Assembly: GCA_017541035.1 (NCBI GenBank)
Contig: JAFXZW010000052.1
Span: 94,498 to 158,497, forward strand
Origin: Eubacterium sp.
Lineage (GTDB): Bacteria > Bacillota > Clostridia > Lachnospirales > Lachnospiraceae
Reading direction: 5' to 3'
DNA: 64,000 nucleotides
Part shown: one piece after another, positions 52,024-61,679 of the stretch
Position numbering within the stretch: the stretch's first letter is position 1
Layout: every line of letters begins with the position of its first letter
The notes under the pieces: generated by a model
What the model was told of the DNA's origin: nothing
What the model saw: only the letters and a program-made list of their open reading frames with translations
Databases searched by the model: none
Made by a program: the position numbers and the translations under genes

Positions 52024-52794
52024 TCAATGAAACACCACAGGAAGCGTAGGCTTCCTTTCCGTCACCGTAAGCGCCGGTTCTGTCTTTACCGGCTGAAACC
52101 GCGAACCGGGAGCCGTAATGTCACGGCAGAAGACAGGTACTCCGTCCCCTCTGAGGAAGCCCCGGACATAATCCTGTATCGTATGAATCCGATATGGGAA
52201 AAGCATGCCTCCCATCTCTTTCTGAGTCAAATGGTGAATGTCCGACCCTGCCGAAGGAAGAAAACCGTGTTCAGCTGCATATTGATATGCCAGGGCATTC
52301 TGCCAGTCCGGATTCCCGGAATTGTAAATCTCCGCCCCGTCACACACCGAGGGTGTCAGATGAATTGTCCGGATATAATCCCTTTCACGAAAAGGATGCG
52401 CCTGGATCATGATTCCTCCTGCCCGGTGAACATTGTCATACAACTCTTCACGAGACCACTCCAGCATGTCCTGATTTGCAAGGAGCCATTCCTTCCCCAT
52501 ACCATACAGTAGAAACTCATCACATTCGAAATTAAATTCGATCCCGAACAATACCGTAAAATCTTTCCCCTCTGCCGCGGAAAGCGCCTGCCTGTAACCG
52601 CTGCAGTATCTCTCAACCCGCTCCTCCCAGGGAAGTTGTGCGGGTATGCAGGAATTACCATTGAAGAAATGATCCGTTACGATCATCCCGTTGTAACCCG
52701 CGGCCATCATAAAATCGATATAATCCCGACCTTCCGTATCGGAGCATGCACTGGCGCTGACAGTATGCAGATGCGTTTCGTACAGATAGTTCAT
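52024..52794 (-). CDS. PHP-domain phosphoesterase
   Basis: A 256-residue protein of the PHP metal-dependent phosphoesterase family. Metal-binding motifs visible are YETHLHTVSASACSD, MIVTDHFF, IMIQAHPFRERD and SAGSDIHHL. The substrate is not determinable; relatives act on nucleotides or histidinol phosphate. AAAGGA precedes the ATG. The last 20 residues are Pro/Thr-rich. Confidence 0.87.
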   Translation of the reverse strand: MNYLYETHLHTVSASACSDTEGRDYIDFMMAAGYNGMIVTDHFFNGNSCIPAQLPWEERVERYCSGYRQALSAAEGKDFTVLFGIEFNFECDEFLLYGMGKEWLLANQDMLEWSREELYDNVHRAGGIMIQAHPFRERDYIRTIHLTPSVCDGAEIYNSGNPDWQNALAYQYAAEHGFLPSAGSDIHHLTQKEMGGMLFPYRIHTIQDYVRGFLRGDGVPVFCRDITAPGSRFQPVKTEPALTVTERKPTLPVVFH

Positions 52795-52831
52795 TTCCGA
52801 TCGTCCTTTTCAAAACCCTTTTTTCATTTTG

Positions 52832-52970
52832 AAGGGGACGGCCATCCAACACCACCCGGGATGTCGGACGGAACCGTCCCCTTAAGAATACTATGATGCT
52901 GGGGTCAAAAGGTATTTTGCCCCCAGCTGATGATTCGCAGCACGCACATCACGTGTGCAATGTGCTGCGA
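52832..52970. repeat. Cluster of three intergenic hairpins, incl. 31-bp repeat copy 2
   Basis: AAGGGGACGG/CCGTCCCCTT frames 52832-52883. The 31-bp repeat at 52892-52922 extends into a 13-bp stem, GCTGGGGTCAAAA with one mismatch to 52915-52927. TCGCAGCAC/GTGCTGCGA with inner GCACA/TGTGC spans 52935-52970. The second and third units have relatives at 47249 and 13571. They fill the gap before the aldose epimerase gene end. Confidence 0.75.
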
Positions 52971-53016
52971 GAACACTCACGGCTCCCGTCATTTTCCTCT
53001 TCCAAAAACAAAGCTC

Positions 53017-54057
53017 TTACTTCAGCTGCGCGGGTGTCTGAACAGTGGACTTTCTTGCGTAAACCCGTTCCTTCACGGTCTTGCTCTCACCCGGAGCCAG
53101 CTCCAAATAGCCGGACTCTTCTCCCGGAATAGGAAGATTCGGTGCATCGATCATCCAGGTCATAGGCTCCACGCAGAAGTATTCTTTTTCTCCCTCATCA
53201 TTCCAGACGATCCAGAACTTGAAGTCATCCGTTACCTCATAGACAATGTCCACCTTCGCCTTTACATCCGACATTACGGCGCCCCGGAACTCACGTCCGT
53301 CCAGATCACCGATGACGGAACTGTAGGTATCATTATCGATATCCTGCTTAACGGGGATCAGCGATCCGGTCATGTACTGCCGGTCATGGTTCCCGTGAGG
53401 CAGCATATCCAATGTCGGTATACGATTTCCGTCGATCTCCCACTTCTCTCCGATGGGCAGATACAGACGGACATTCATCCCGTCCGAATCCTCAACGAAG
53501 GGGCCCTTGAAGGCCGTGTGGTTGCACATACCGAAGGGAAGCTGTCTGTCATCCGACAGATTGGTCATGGTAAAGGAATAGTGCAGACCGTTTGCCTCCA
53601 GTGAAAATGTGTAATCTGCCCGGAACTTCACCGGGAAGGTTTCAAACATGGGATCCTTCTCATCATAGGTATAGCTGGTCTTTGCCACAGCTGCCGATGC
53701 CGTAGTATCAGCCGAAACGATGGTGTGCGCTCTCTGATGCAGAAAGCCGTGGATCGCATTTCCAAAGGCCGGCTCATTGATTGGGAACTGATAGGTATGA
53801 TCCGAGCACTTGAGCCTCCCGCCCGAAAGACGGTTGTGCAGATACAAAGTCGGAAAACCCCATGTCACAGGATCAGCCTTGATTTCCTCAATGGTCCGCG
53901 TCTCATCATTCCGGAAAAAATCGATGCCTGTAGCACTGTCCTGCATCCGAATGACATTACTGCCGAGAAATGGTGCTATTGTCGCCGTATATGTTCCTGC
54001 GGAAAGACGGATCACATCCTCACCCTTCCACTTTTCAATCGTTGCCGAATAACTCAT
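53017..54057 (-). CDS. Aldose 1-epimerase family protein
   Basis: Interconverts alpha and beta anomers of sugars. The 346 residues contain the galactose-mutarotase landmarks NAIHGFLHQRAHTI (His), FGMCNHTAF (His) and FCVEPMTW (catalytic Glu). Upstream of it in the genome is the cellobiose phosphorylase gene, whose glucose product would be a substrate. The ATG at 54057 (MSYSATIEK) has GGAGGG 7 nt upstream; the longer frame starting at 54129 begins before the predicted transcription start. Confidence 0.88.
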   Translation of the reverse strand: MSYSATIEKWKGEDVIRLSAGTYTATIAPFLGSNVIRMQDSATGIDFFRNDETRTIEEIKADPVTWGFPTLYLHNRLSGGRLKCSDHTYQFPINEPAFGNAIHGFLHQRAHTIVSADTTASAAVAKTSYTYDEKDPMFETFPVKFRADYTFSLEANGLHYSFTMTNLSDDRQLPFGMCNHTAFKGPFVEDSDGMNVRLYLPIGEKWEIDGNRIPTLDMLPHGNHDRQYMTGSLIPVKQDIDNDTYSSVIGDLDGREFRGAVMSDVKAKVDIVYEVTDDFKFWIVWNDEGEKEYFCVEPMTWMIDAPNLPIPGEESGYLELAPGESKTVKERVYARKSTVQTPAQLK

Positions 54058-54117
54058 TTTCATCCCTCCGATCTTCGCAGAATATGTCCTACTGCTCCCC
54101 CACCCGGGGTAAAAATT

Positions 54118-54146
54118 ATTATAGTCCATAAAGGCCGTAAAAACAA
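54118..54146 (-). promoter_or_regulatory. Promoter of the aldose epimerase gene
   Basis: TTGTTT at 54141-54146, 17-bp spacer, TATAAT at 54118-54123 on the minus strand. Confidence 0.65.
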
Positions 54147-54260
54147 GAGGAAGTTCTTACCGCTGTGTGCCGGCGGTTGAGTCTCAGACGCTATGCCATG
54201 TTCTTTTTATCCGATATTCCGTACCTTTCCGACTGCCACATAATTACCTGTCACCATAGA

Positions 54261-54296
54261 AAAAGCAGGTGAGGTTTTTACCCCTCACCTGCTTTT
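54261..54296 (-). terminator. Terminator of the cellobiose phosphorylase gene
   Basis: AAAAGCAGGTGAGG pairs perfectly over 14 bp with 54283-54296, with an 8-nt loop and a T run on the minus strand. Confidence 0.9.
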
Positions 54297-54305
54297 CTTA
54301 TAAAT

Positions 54306-56756
54306 CTATCCGAGAACAACAACTACCTTATGAACAGCTCCGTCGCCCTTAACGGGGATCACATTGCCGTCTATAGCGGTGCCGTCTACAGTCAGACTCT
54401 TAACGCCCTTGCAGATATGATCCGGATTCTGAATCTCGATCTCATAGGTATCGCCGCGGAACTGACGGGTAGCCTTGAATCCATCCCATGTCGACGGAAT
54501 GGAAGGATCTACCTTAAGACCGTCCCAGTCGGGAGTAATACCCAGGATATACTGGGAGATCGCTACAAAGTTCCAAGCCGCTGTACCGGTCAGCCAGGAG
54601 TTCTTTGCCTCGCCGCTGCGTCCGGCATCCTTACCGGCTACCATCTGCGCATATACATACGGCTCTGTCCTGTGCAGATCGGAGATATCCTCCAGGAAAG
54701 CAGGTGCGATCCGGCTGTACCAGTCGTAAGCCACATCACCCTTTCCTGCGTAAGCTGCCGCTGCGATCATCCACGCATTGTTATGGCAGAATACACCGGC
54801 GTTCTCCTTATAACCCGCAGGATAGGTGGAAATCTCACCATACTCGATGAAATACTTTGTAAATGCAGGATTGTTCAGAACAAGACCGTATTTGCAGCCC
54901 AGTCTCTCTTCAACCGCTGCCAGAACCTTGTCAGCCCAGCCTTCTTCCTTGCCGATATCGGACATGATACCGAAGCCCTGAGGTTCGATGAAGATCTTTC
55001 CTTCTTCGCATTCCTTCGAACCAACCTTACGTCCCAGATCATCGTAAGCACGGATGAACCAGTCGCCGTCCCAGCCGAATTTCTTGATATTCTCCTTCAT
55101 CTTGTCGATTTCTGCCTGAGCTGCCTCTGCCTCTGCAATATCACCCTTATACTTGCAAAGCGCTACATACTCAGGTCCGGCATAGGTGAAGAGGGTTGCA
55201 ACGAAAATGGATTCAGCCACATCGGAGAAGCCCTTATCGCCATACTTCGGAGAAGTATAGGTCTGGAAGCTCTCGCCCGGTGTATCCGACCAGCAGGAGA
55301 GGTTCAGACAGTCATTCCAGTCTGCACGCATGGACAGCGGCAGTCCGTGAGGGCCAACGCTCCCCGCAACCTTGTAGAAGGACTGCTTCAAATGGTGCAT
55401 CATGGACTGTGCCAGGGACTCATCATTGCGATAGGGAACCTGCTCGTCCAGGATGGAGTAATCACCGGTTTCCTTGATGTAGGAAGCGGTGGAAAGGATC
55501 ATCCACAGCGGATCGTCGGAGAAGTTGCCGCCCAGGGTATCATTTCCCTTCTTGGTAAGAGGCTGATACTGGTGGAAGCAGCCGCCGTCCTCGAACTGGG
55601 TAGCAGCCAGATCCAGAATACGCTCTCTTGCGCGATCGGGTATCTGATGTACGAAGCCCAGAAGATCCTGATTGGAATCACGGAAGCCCATGCCGCGGCC
55701 GATTCCGGACTCGAAGTAGGAAGCGGAGCGGGACATGTTGAAGGTAACCATGCACTGATACTGGTTCCAGATGTTAACCATCCGGTTAACCTTCTCATCC
55801 GGTGTTTCTACATTGTACTTGGAAAGAAGGGCATCCCACATAGCCTTATTTGCGGCAAATGCAGCATCGACCTTCTCAACGGTATCAAAGCGGGAGATCA
55901 TCTCGTACGCCTTGTCCTTCTTCATGGAACCGTCTGCGTTCCACTTATCCTTACCATTCTCCACATAGCCAAGCATGAAGACAAATGCCTTCTCCTCGCC
56001 GGGGGCAAGGGACAGCTTCAGAGAATGGGAAGCGATGGGTGACCAGCCGTCTGCCTTTGAATTGGAGGACTGATCATTTACCACTACGTCCGGACGGTCA
56101 AAACCGTTGTACAGTCCGAGGAAGGACTCACGGTCGCAGTCATAGCCGTCAATGGGCGCATTTACAGTATAGAATGCAAAATGATCCCGACGTTCCTTAT
56201 ACTCTGTCTTGTGGAACAGCGTCGAGCCTTCCACCTCCATCTCACCGGTGCTGAAGTTTCTCTGGAAGTTGGTGGAGTCGTCCTCCGCATTCCACAGACA
56301 CCACTCCAGGAAGGAGAACAGGGTAAAGGTCTTGGGAGAGGTCCCCTCATTCTTCAGAACAACCTTCTGGATCTCGCAGCTTTCGCCCTGAGGTACAAAG
56401 AAGGTTACCTCAGCCTTCAGCTCGTGCTTCTTACCGGTGATCACGGTATAGCCCATACCATGACGGCACTGATAGAAATCCAGCTCTGTCTTAACAGGAG
56501 ACCATCCGGGATTCCAGATCATTCCCTCTTCATTGATGTAGAAATAACGTCCTCCCACATCCACGGGAACGTTGTTGTAGCGATAACGAGTGATTCGGCG
56601 CAGACGAGCGTCCTTATAGAAATGATATCCACCCGCTGTATTTGAGATCAGCGAGAAGAAGCTCTCCGTACCGAGATAATTGATCCAGGGGTACGGTGTT
56701 CTGGGTGACGTGATGACGTATTCTTTTGCGGCATCATCAAAATAGCCAAACTTCAT
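54306..56756 (-). CDS. Cellobiose phosphorylase (GH94)
   Basis: Splits cellobiose with phosphate into glucose 1-phosphate and glucose in the cytoplasm, saving ATP. The 816 residues are the usual GH94 length: N-terminal beta-sandwich ([19 protein letters not shown]), helical linker, (alpha/alpha)6 barrel and a C-terminal beta part. Key motifs are [12 protein letters not shown] with the general-acid Asp (about residue 480), [18 protein letters not shown], and [13 protein letters not shown]. It is not paired with a transporter here. Promoter and terminator are its own. Cellobiose rather than another disaccharide is inferred from overall resemblance. Confidence 0.93.
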   Translation of the reverse strand: MKFGYFDDAAKEYVITSPRTPYPWINYLGTESFFSLISNTAGGYHFYKDARLRRITRYRYNNVPVDVGGRYFYINEEGMIWNPGWSPVKTELDFYQCRHGMGYTVITGKKHELKAEVTFFVPQGESCEIQKVVLKNEGTSPKTFTLFSFLEWCLWNAEDDSTNFQRNFSTGEMEVEGSTLFHKTEYKERRDHFAFYTVNAPIDGYDCDRESFLGLYNGFDRPDVVVNDQSSNSKADGWSPIASHSLKLSLAPGEEKAFVFMLGYVENGKDKWNADGSMKKDKAYEMISRFDTVEKVDAAFAANKAMWDALLSKYNVETPDEKVNRMVNIWNQYQCMVTFNMSRSASYFESGIGRGMGFRDSNQDLLGFVHQIPDRARERILDLAATQFEDGGCFHQYQPLTKKGNDTLGGNFSDDPLWMILSTASYIKETGDYSILDEQVPYRNDESLAQSMMHHLKQSFYKVAGSVGPHGLPLSMRADWNDCLNLSCWSDTPGESFQTYTSPKYGDKGFSDVAESIFVATLFTYAGPEYVALCKYKGDIAEAEAAQAEIDKMKENIKKFGWDGDWFIRAYDDLGRKVGSKECEEGKIFIEPQGFGIMSDIGKEEGWADKVLAAVEERLGCKYGLVLNNPAFTKYFIEYGEISTYPAGYKENAGVFCHNNAWMIAAAAYAGKGDVAYDWYSRIAPAFLEDISDLHRTEPYVYAQMVAGKDAGRSGEAKNSWLTGTAAWNFVAISQYILGITPDWDGLKVDPSIPSTWDGFKATRQFRGDTYEIEIQNPDHICKGVKSLTVDGTAIDGNVIPVKGDGAVHKVVVVLG

Positions 56757-56817
56757 ATGAGTAACCCTTCCCTTCTTGTATTTTACGATGCACTGTCCGC
56801 ACCGCAGAGATAGTCAT

Positions 56818-56846
56818 ATTATACTTGATTTACGATACATGCGCAA
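56818..56846 (-). promoter_or_regulatory. Promoter of cellobiose phosphorylase
   Basis: TTGCGC at 56841-56846, 17-bp spacer, TATAAT at 56818-56823 on the minus strand; leader about 55 nt. Confidence 0.7.
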
Positions 56847-56918
56847 GAACGAATCTTCAGGATTTGGAACTATTCATAACTGTCATCTTCCCCTATACCG
56901 GTTCCGCAGATCCGTCTC

Positions 56919-57875
56919 TCATGCGCCAAGAAATTCCGCCAGCTTTTCCGCATGCGCTGCGTTGTGGATGATCCGTCCGGCCGAGCATCCCCGCAGGAAG
57001 CGGACCGCGGCAGAACGGTGCACGGCCATGCGGTAAAGCGGTTTTTCATTCAACTGCTCCTCCGGCAGGAAAATGATCTCCCGGTAACTTCCGACTGCTT
57101 CCATTGCTTCCTCCAGACGGAATCCAAAGAGCTGTCTATTTGCAAAACGATAGAGGTAGGTTGCAGCCTTTTCTCCTGTAAAAAGCTCCACTGCACAGCA
57201 ATCCTTCCCATAGGCGGCCAGCCAGTATTCTCCTTCCTGGCGTGTCCGGAAAAGCCCCTTCTCCGTAAAGACCTCCTGCGGGGCGATCTCCTGAAGGAGC
57301 TTCATCCGCTGCTGCTTTACACTCTTCTCCTGCCTGAGGGCCCGCTCCGCAAAGGGCTTCGTGTCATATCCCATCTTCCCGACAGAATACTCTTCGCCGG
57401 TCCGCATCCGCAGCAGAAGCTGATACCCGTTCAGGGAAATGTGCTCCGTAAAGCAAAGCGGGATCCTTACCGCATGGCTGCTCTCCGGAAGTATGCATAC
57501 CGCATCCGTGTAGAGCTGTATCCTTCCTCTTCCGGCTTCACGCTTTTCCGGGGATTCACCGGGAATATTATATTCGCCTTCACAATCCATCAGCTTTTCT
57601 TCTTCAATGAAGAGTGCATCCCGGGTTCGCTCGGCAAAGCATCCCACCAGTTCTTCCCAGAAACCGTCAAAAGAAAAACCCAACATGGAGATTTCCGCCT
57701 GGCTCCCGTCCAGCAAAGTGATGAACACTCTGTGGTTGATGGGCTTCATCAACCCCACGTCGGCGAAATCGATCACGCCGCTGCCATAGCTCAGGCCTTC
57801 CTTTCCGATCGTTATGCTTGTATCCTCTTTATGTAAACCGATTGATCTGATATCTAAGCACGCTTTATAATTCAT
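56919..57875 (-). CDS. Conserved-looking protein of unknown function
   Basis: A 318-residue soluble protein with no membrane segment and no motif I recognise. It starts MNYKACLDIRSIGLHKEDTS, contains a basic helical middle (RALRQEKSVKQQRMKLLQE) and ends in a helical RRC-type region. The beginning (ITIGKEGLSYGSGVIDFADV, VFITLLDGSQAEISMLGF) reads like a small PH-like beta-barrel, which is only an impression. The ATG at 57875 has GGGAGG upstream; the frame is open to 58040 but those codons overlap the zinc-ribbon gene. The zinc-ribbon gene upstream may be a functional partner. Confidence 0.65.
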   Translation of the reverse strand: MNYKACLDIRSIGLHKEDTSITIGKEGLSYGSGVIDFADVGLMKPINHRVFITLLDGSQAEISMLGFSFDGFWEELVGCFAERTRDALFIEEEKLMDCEGEYNIPGESPEKREAGRGRIQLYTDAVCILPESSHAVRIPLCFTEHISLNGYQLLLRMRTGEEYSVGKMGYDTKPFAERALRQEKSVKQQRMKLLQEIAPQEVFTEKGLFRTRQEGEYWLAAYGKDCCAVELFTGEKAATYLYRFANRQLFGFRLEEAMEAVGSYREIIFLPEEQLNEKPLYRMAVHRSAAVRFLRGCSAGRIIHNAAHAEKLAEFLGA

Positions 57876-57948
57876 TTGTGTTCCTCCCACAAAACCACAT
57901 TTTGTCGCGTCATTCCCCAGAGAATAAGCATTAGACACTTTTGAAAAA

Positions 57949-57977
57949 ACCGGGAAAAGCCCTTTGCCTTTCCCGGT
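57949..57977 (-). terminator. Terminator of the zinc-ribbon gene
   Basis: ACCGGGAAA pairs with TTTCCCGGT, 11-nt loop, then six T on the minus strand. Confidence 0.8.
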
Positions 57978-58021
57978 GTCTTTCATCTGTGAAGCTGCTT
58001 TTGCATTAGCGCCTTTTTCTT

Positions 58022-58771
58022 TTACAGCTTTGTTCCGCACTGTCCGCAGAATTTGGTTCCCGGAGGATTATCAAAACCGCAATCCGGACATTTATAGGAT
58101 TTCTGCATCGGTGAACCGCATTCTCCGCAGAATTTAAGACCAAGTGCCACCTCCGCTCCGCAGTTTGGACAACGCTGGGTTCCGAGAGGCGCACCGCACT
58201 CATTGCAGAATTTTCCGTTCCCTGCCGGCTTTCCGCACTTCGGGCAAACCGTCGTTCTGGTTTCGATCTTCCCCTGCCATACCGTTGCCTTCTCAGCTGC
58301 CTCGTCGATGTTCCTGCGCATTGCTTCATTACGCGCCTTTGCCACATAGGTAGCCTCACGGGGAGCGCATTCTACACAAAGCCCCTCATCCTCGTTCCAG
58401 CAATCCTGATTGCAGACCCACTTATTGCAGCCGGGGCACTTTCGGAACATGGGCTGCACCTCGGCCTGCGCCGCATCAAAAGCCTGCTCCTGCTCCTGCC
58501 GCCACTGAGGCGACTGGTTCTCGAAGCGGTCTCCAACGAAGCCTGCACCCCGTTCCACGGCATGTCCGATACTTCCTCCGAAGCCTCCGAAGAAACCGCC
58601 GAGAGCTCCGGATATACCGCCGATCCTTTCGGATTTTTTTCTCTTCTCATAGGTCATGGACTCCGTAAAAGTACTCCGAAATCCATTTCCGCAGCAATCG
58701 CAGAAGAATTCGAACTGAAAGCCTGCCTCTGTCGACAGATCATTATAATTTCTTGTAAAAGCGTGAAGCAT
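58022..58771 (-). CDS. Multi-zinc-ribbon protein
   Basis: A 249-residue protein with five likely zinc sites: CDCCGNGF near the start, CPGCNKWVCNQDCW with CVEC in the middle, and three CPxCG...CxxCG ribbons in tandem at the C-terminus (CPKCGKPAGNGKFCNECG, CPNCGAEVALGLKFCGECG, CPDCGFDNPPGTKFCGQCG). A Gly-rich segment (ISGALGGFFGGFGGSIG) between the first two sites could be flexible or membrane-associating. Function is unknown. It has its own promoter and terminator. Confidence 0.8.
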   Translation of the reverse strand: MLHAFTRNYNDLSTEAGFQFEFFCDCCGNGFRSTFTESMTYEKRKKSERIGGISGALGGFFGGFGGSIGHAVERGAGFVGDRFENQSPQWRQEQEQAFDAAQAEVQPMFRKCPGCNKWVCNQDCWNEDEGLCVECAPREATYVAKARNEAMRRNIDEAAEKATVWQGKIETRTTVCPKCGKPAGNGKFCNECGAPLGTQRCPNCGAEVALGLKFCGECGSPMQKSYKCPDCGFDNPPGTKFCGQCGTKL

Positions 58772-58875
58772 ATCATACCCCCTTAATACAGCATTTTGCC
58801 ATCATTTGACCTGTCCCGATCCCTTCCAAAAGCTGTCATACACCCCCGGACAAATGATATTAACCCAACGCATAT

Positions 58876-58905
58876 ATTATACTATAAACCGAATCTTCTT
58901 CGCAA
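58876..58905 (-). promoter_or_regulatory. Promoter of the zinc-ribbon gene
   Basis: TTGCGA at 58900-58905, 18-bp spacer, TATAAT at 58876-58881 on the minus strand. Confidence 0.7.
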
Positions 58906-58990
58906 TAAGGAATAGAGAGGATTTCCCTCCAAAAAAGAAAAGAGGACTGCGTCCGCCGATGGCAGAAACAATCCCTTTCCATTTACGATC

Positions 58991-61240
58991 TCATTTTCTC
59001 AGCTTCGTGCCTTTATTCCCCGTACAGGTGAGCTTGATGCGGTTGAAGGGAACGTCCTCCAGCATGCTGTCCGGCTTTCCGGCCACAGCTGCCTCTATGG
59101 AATCACCCTCCGTAAGCTTGATCAGCATGATGCCTCCCGCGCCCTTCCCCTTAAAGGAAATGTCACTGATCTTCACTCGTACGTAGAAGCCCTTACTGCT
59201 TCTGGCCACAACCTGATCAGTCTCCTCCACCGGTCCGATCCAGACAGGCGTTTCACCCGGCTTACCCGCTGCCGCTTTCTTGCGGGCGGTATCAAAGGCT
59301 GCGCCCTCCACACGCTTGGCATGCCCTTCCTTTGTTACAAAGAGCAATTTCTCCTTCTCCACCGTTTCTGCAAGAGTTATGTAAACTATATTCTCGGACT
59401 TATCCATTTCGCAGAACTCGAAGACCTGAATACCCTTATCCGAGAGCTTCGCGAAGATCCCTTTTCCGGTGAGCTTCTTGCCCTGTTTCTTAACAAGCTC
59501 ACTCACCTTCACGGTATAGACCCATCCGGCATCCGTAAAGAGCAGGATACGTTCATTTGTCATCACATTGACCGACGCCCGGTAATCCCGGTCGATCTGC
59601 TCGGCATTCTTTTCGTAGGTCGCGCGGTCCACGCACTTCAGGTAATAGAAGCGGTCCAGAAGCACCGTTACCTCGGTGGGCTTCTCCTCAACCTTCTCCA
59701 CCTTTACCTCACCCAGATCACGGATTTCGGTCATTCTGGGTTTGCCAAAAGCCTTCAGCTCCTCCATATCACGGATCATCTGATCCCGCATGGCAGTGGG
59801 AGATGCCAGCAGCTTCCGGTATTTCGCGATCTTCTTCTCCGCGTCGGCCAGTTCCTTCTTCAATACGTCCACTTCCAGACCGATAAGTCGGGAGAGCCGC
59901 ATGGCCAGAATCGCATCCGCCTGTTTCTCCGTGAAATGCAGCTCACGGGCATCAAACTCTGACCCTTTGTAACGGAATTTAATCCCTTCTGTTTCACCGG
60001 TCATCAGACATTTCTTTGCCATAGCCAGCGTCTTGGAACCACGGAGGATCTCAATGATAAGATCGATCACATCAATGGCTTCAAGGAGTCCCTGCTTAAC
60101 CTCGCGCACATCCTCCTGCTCTGCCAGCAGCTTCGTATACTTTTTGTGATAGACATCGGACTTGAACCGCGTGTACAGCTCCAGGATCCGCCGTAGTCCC
60201 ATAACTTCCGGCTTGCCCCGGTTGATGCAGTTGATATTGACGCCGTAGGTATCCTCCAGTCCTGCTTTTTTATACAGGATATTGATGATCTTCTCGATCT
60301 CCTCGTCCGTTGTGCCTTTTTTTACATCGATGCAGAGACACTCTCCGTTCTTGTCTCCGCGGTCCGCGATATCCACCACCTGGGGCAGTTCCCGGTTCCG
60401 GACCAGTTCACCCACGGTGATCAGAAACTTCTCCGTTCCGCCGATCATGGTATAAGGCAGCTCCGTCACACAGATGGACTTTCTGCCATAGCCTGCATCC
60501 CTCACCTCCACTTTTCCACGGATCCTGAGTCTTCCCTGTCCGGTTTCGTAAATGGACAGCAGCGTCTCCCGGGATGCATTGATGATTCCTCCCGTGGCAA
60601 AATCAGGGCCTTTGATATGATCCATCAGCTCCTCTGTGGAAATATCCGGATTCTTCAGGTAAGCCGTGGTCGCATCGATCACCTCACAGAGATTATGGGT
60701 GGGAATGTTGGTTGCCATACCAACGGCAATGCCCATGGAACCGCTGACCAGAAGGTTCGGCACCTGGAAGGGCAGATAAGTGGGTTCTGATTCCTCTCCG
60801 TCAAAATTCGGTACAAAATCCTCCTTGCAGAACCGGAGATCCTTCATGCAGGCCTCTTCGGTATATTTGGAAATGCGCGCCTCCGTATAACGCATGGCTG
60901 CGGCTCCCGAACCGGACACATCGCCAAAATTTCCGTGCGGATCCACAAGGGGAATGGGAAGCTTCCAGCTCTGTGCCAGATTGACCAGTCCCTCGTAAAT
61001 AGAGCTGTCGCCGTGGGGGTGGTATTTACCCATGGTATCACCCACGATACGGGCACATTTCCTGTGAGGCGCATCGGAAGACGTAAGTTCCGAGAGGGAG
61101 TACAGAATCCGGCGCTGTACCGGTTTCAGTCCGTCCCGTACATCCGGCAGCGCCCGTTCCGTGATGACCGACATGGCGTAATCCACATAGGCCTGTCCCA
61201 TTTCCGATTCATAATCTACTGTTGTGATCTTCTCCGGCAT
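58991..61240 (-). CDS. Type IIA DNA topoisomerase subunit A (ParC/GyrA family)
   Basis: Breakage-rejoining subunit of gyrase or topoisomerase IV. The 749 residues have the quinolone region [20 protein letters not shown] and the catalytic Tyr 118 in [12 protein letters not shown]. The C-terminal propeller lacks a clear GyrA box (QRRGGKG); the best match is KKLTGKG. This, with a length close to ParC, favours a decatenase over gyrase, but the assignment is not certain. Its partner subunit B lies upstream, separated by a 500-bp gap that holds a toxin-antitoxin locus. GAGGAAG precedes the ATG. Confidence 0.92.
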   Translation of the reverse strand: MPEKITTVDYESEMGQAYVDYAMSVITERALPDVRDGLKPVQRRILYSLSELTSSDAPHRKCARIVGDTMGKYHPHGDSSIYEGLVNLAQSWKLPIPLVDPHGNFGDVSGSGAAAMRYTEARISKYTEEACMKDLRFCKEDFVPNFDGEESEPTYLPFQVPNLLVSGSMGIAVGMATNIPTHNLCEVIDATTAYLKNPDISTEELMDHIKGPDFATGGIINASRETLLSIYETGQGRLRIRGKVEVRDAGYGRKSICVTELPYTMIGGTEKFLITVGELVRNRELPQVVDIADRGDKNGECLCIDVKKGTTDEEIEKIINILYKKAGLEDTYGVNINCINRGKPEVMGLRRILELYTRFKSDVYHKKYTKLLAEQEDVREVKQGLLEAIDVIDLIIEILRGSKTLAMAKKCLMTGETEGIKFRYKGSEFDARELHFTEKQADAILAMRLSRLIGLEVDVLKKELADAEKKIAKYRKLLASPTAMRDQMIRDMEELKAFGKPRMTEIRDLGEVKVEKVEEKPTEVTVLLDRFYYLKCVDRATYEKNAEQIDRDYRASVNVMTNERILLFTDAGWVYTVKVSELVKKQGKKLTGKGIFAKLSDKGIQVFEFCEMDKSENIVYITLAETVEKEKLLFVTKEGHAKRVEGAAFDTARKKAAAGKPGETPVWIGPVEETDQVVARSSKGFYVRVKISDISFKGKGAGGIMLIKLTEGDSIEAAVAGKPDSMLEDVPFNRIKLTCTGNKGTKLRK

Positions 61241-61369
61241 GGTTTCTTCCTCATTTCACAAAATTAAGGTCACTGTTCACTCCTGAAAAAAAGAATAATC
61301 AATCCGAAATACAAGCATTTCGTCTTCAATGATTCTGTTTTTCATGAGGGTGATATTACGAATTAAGAA

Positions 61370-61393
61370 GAGTGGTTGATTTCTCAACCACTC
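61370..61393 (-). terminator. Second hairpin, likely 3' end of toxin mRNA
   Basis: GAGTGGTTGA and its complement form a perfect 10-bp stem with a TTTC loop; TTCTTAATT follows on the minus strand. It also overlaps the -35 of the opposing antisense promoter. If used, the toxin mRNA covers the entire antisense RNA. Confidence 0.6.
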
Positions 61394-61404
61394 CGGTGTA
61401 TAAT
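61376..61404 (+). promoter_or_regulatory. Promoter of the antisense RNA
   Basis: TTGATT at 61376-61381, 17-bp spacer, perfect TATAAT at 61399-61404, on the plus strand. No plus-strand reading frame of note follows. Confidence 0.75.
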
Positions 61405-61410
61405 CGCAGA

Positions 61411-61505
61411 TAAGAGGAATCGGAAGCACAGGTTCCGGTTTACCCTCTTGATGCTGTTTAAATAAGCGTCCAGCTTCTCAAGGGTTAGGACGCTTATTTC
61501 TTTTT
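61411..61505 (+). ncRNA. Predicted antisense antitoxin RNA
   Basis: About 95 nt, from the start expected 7 nt after the -10 to a T run following a strong hairpin. The 5' part folds as GAGG..TCGGAA/TTCCGGT..CCTC; the 3' part is the terminator at 61460-61499. It is complementary to the last codons and 3' region of the toxin mRNA, the layout of RatA-like antitoxins. Exact ends are estimates. Confidence 0.65.
61460..61499. terminator. Terminator shared by antisense RNA and toxin mRNA
   Basis: AAATAAGCGTCC pairs perfectly over 12 bp with GGACGCTTATTT, followed by CTTTTT on the plus strand. On the minus strand the stem starts at the toxin stop codon, and no strong T run follows, so toxin transcripts may read on. 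Confidence 0.8.
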
Positions 61506-61574
61506 ATGGTTGTCTATATAAGACAGTGCTGCAAATACAACAAGTAATAGCGTAAGTACCTCCATTACCGTCAT
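61494..61574 (-). CDS. Holin-like type I toxin (Hol_Tox/TxpA-like)
   Basis: A 26-codon gene: starts MTVMEVLTLLLVVFAALSY and ends in a charged tail with three Lys. This is the typical form of small holin-like membrane toxins of Firmicutes: one hydrophobic helix then a basic tail. An exceptionally strong purine-rich site (GAGAGGGGGTGG) precedes the ATG, and its GAGGG can pair with CCCTC at the 5' side (61585-61589 with 61596-61600 on the plus strand), which would hide it until the mRNA is processed or refolds. An antisense RNA overlaps its 3' end. It lies between the two topoisomerase genes on the same strand. Confidence 0.82.
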   Translation of the reverse strand: MTVMEVLTLLLVVFAALSYIDNHKKK

Positions 61575-61643
61575 AAGCACCACCCCCTCTCATATGAGGG
61601 AACCGGAAACTCGCATCCCACCTCTATGCAATTATACCCTTAC

Positions 61644-61672
61644 ATGGTAACACGCACACATTGCGTGGTCAA
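61644..61672 (-). promoter_or_regulatory. Promoter of the toxin gene
   Basis: TTGACC at 61667-61672, 17-bp spacer holding the palindrome ACGCA-N5-TGCGT, and TACCAT at 61644-61649 on the minus strand. A second -10-like TATAAT is at 61631-61636 without a clear -35. Confidence 0.55.
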
Positions 61673-61679
61673 GTCTTCT

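Noticed and set aside
58925-58985. Terminator after topoisomerase subunit A
   Set aside because: GGAC-GCA-GTCC gives only a 4-bp stem before a T-rich stretch; too weak to call.
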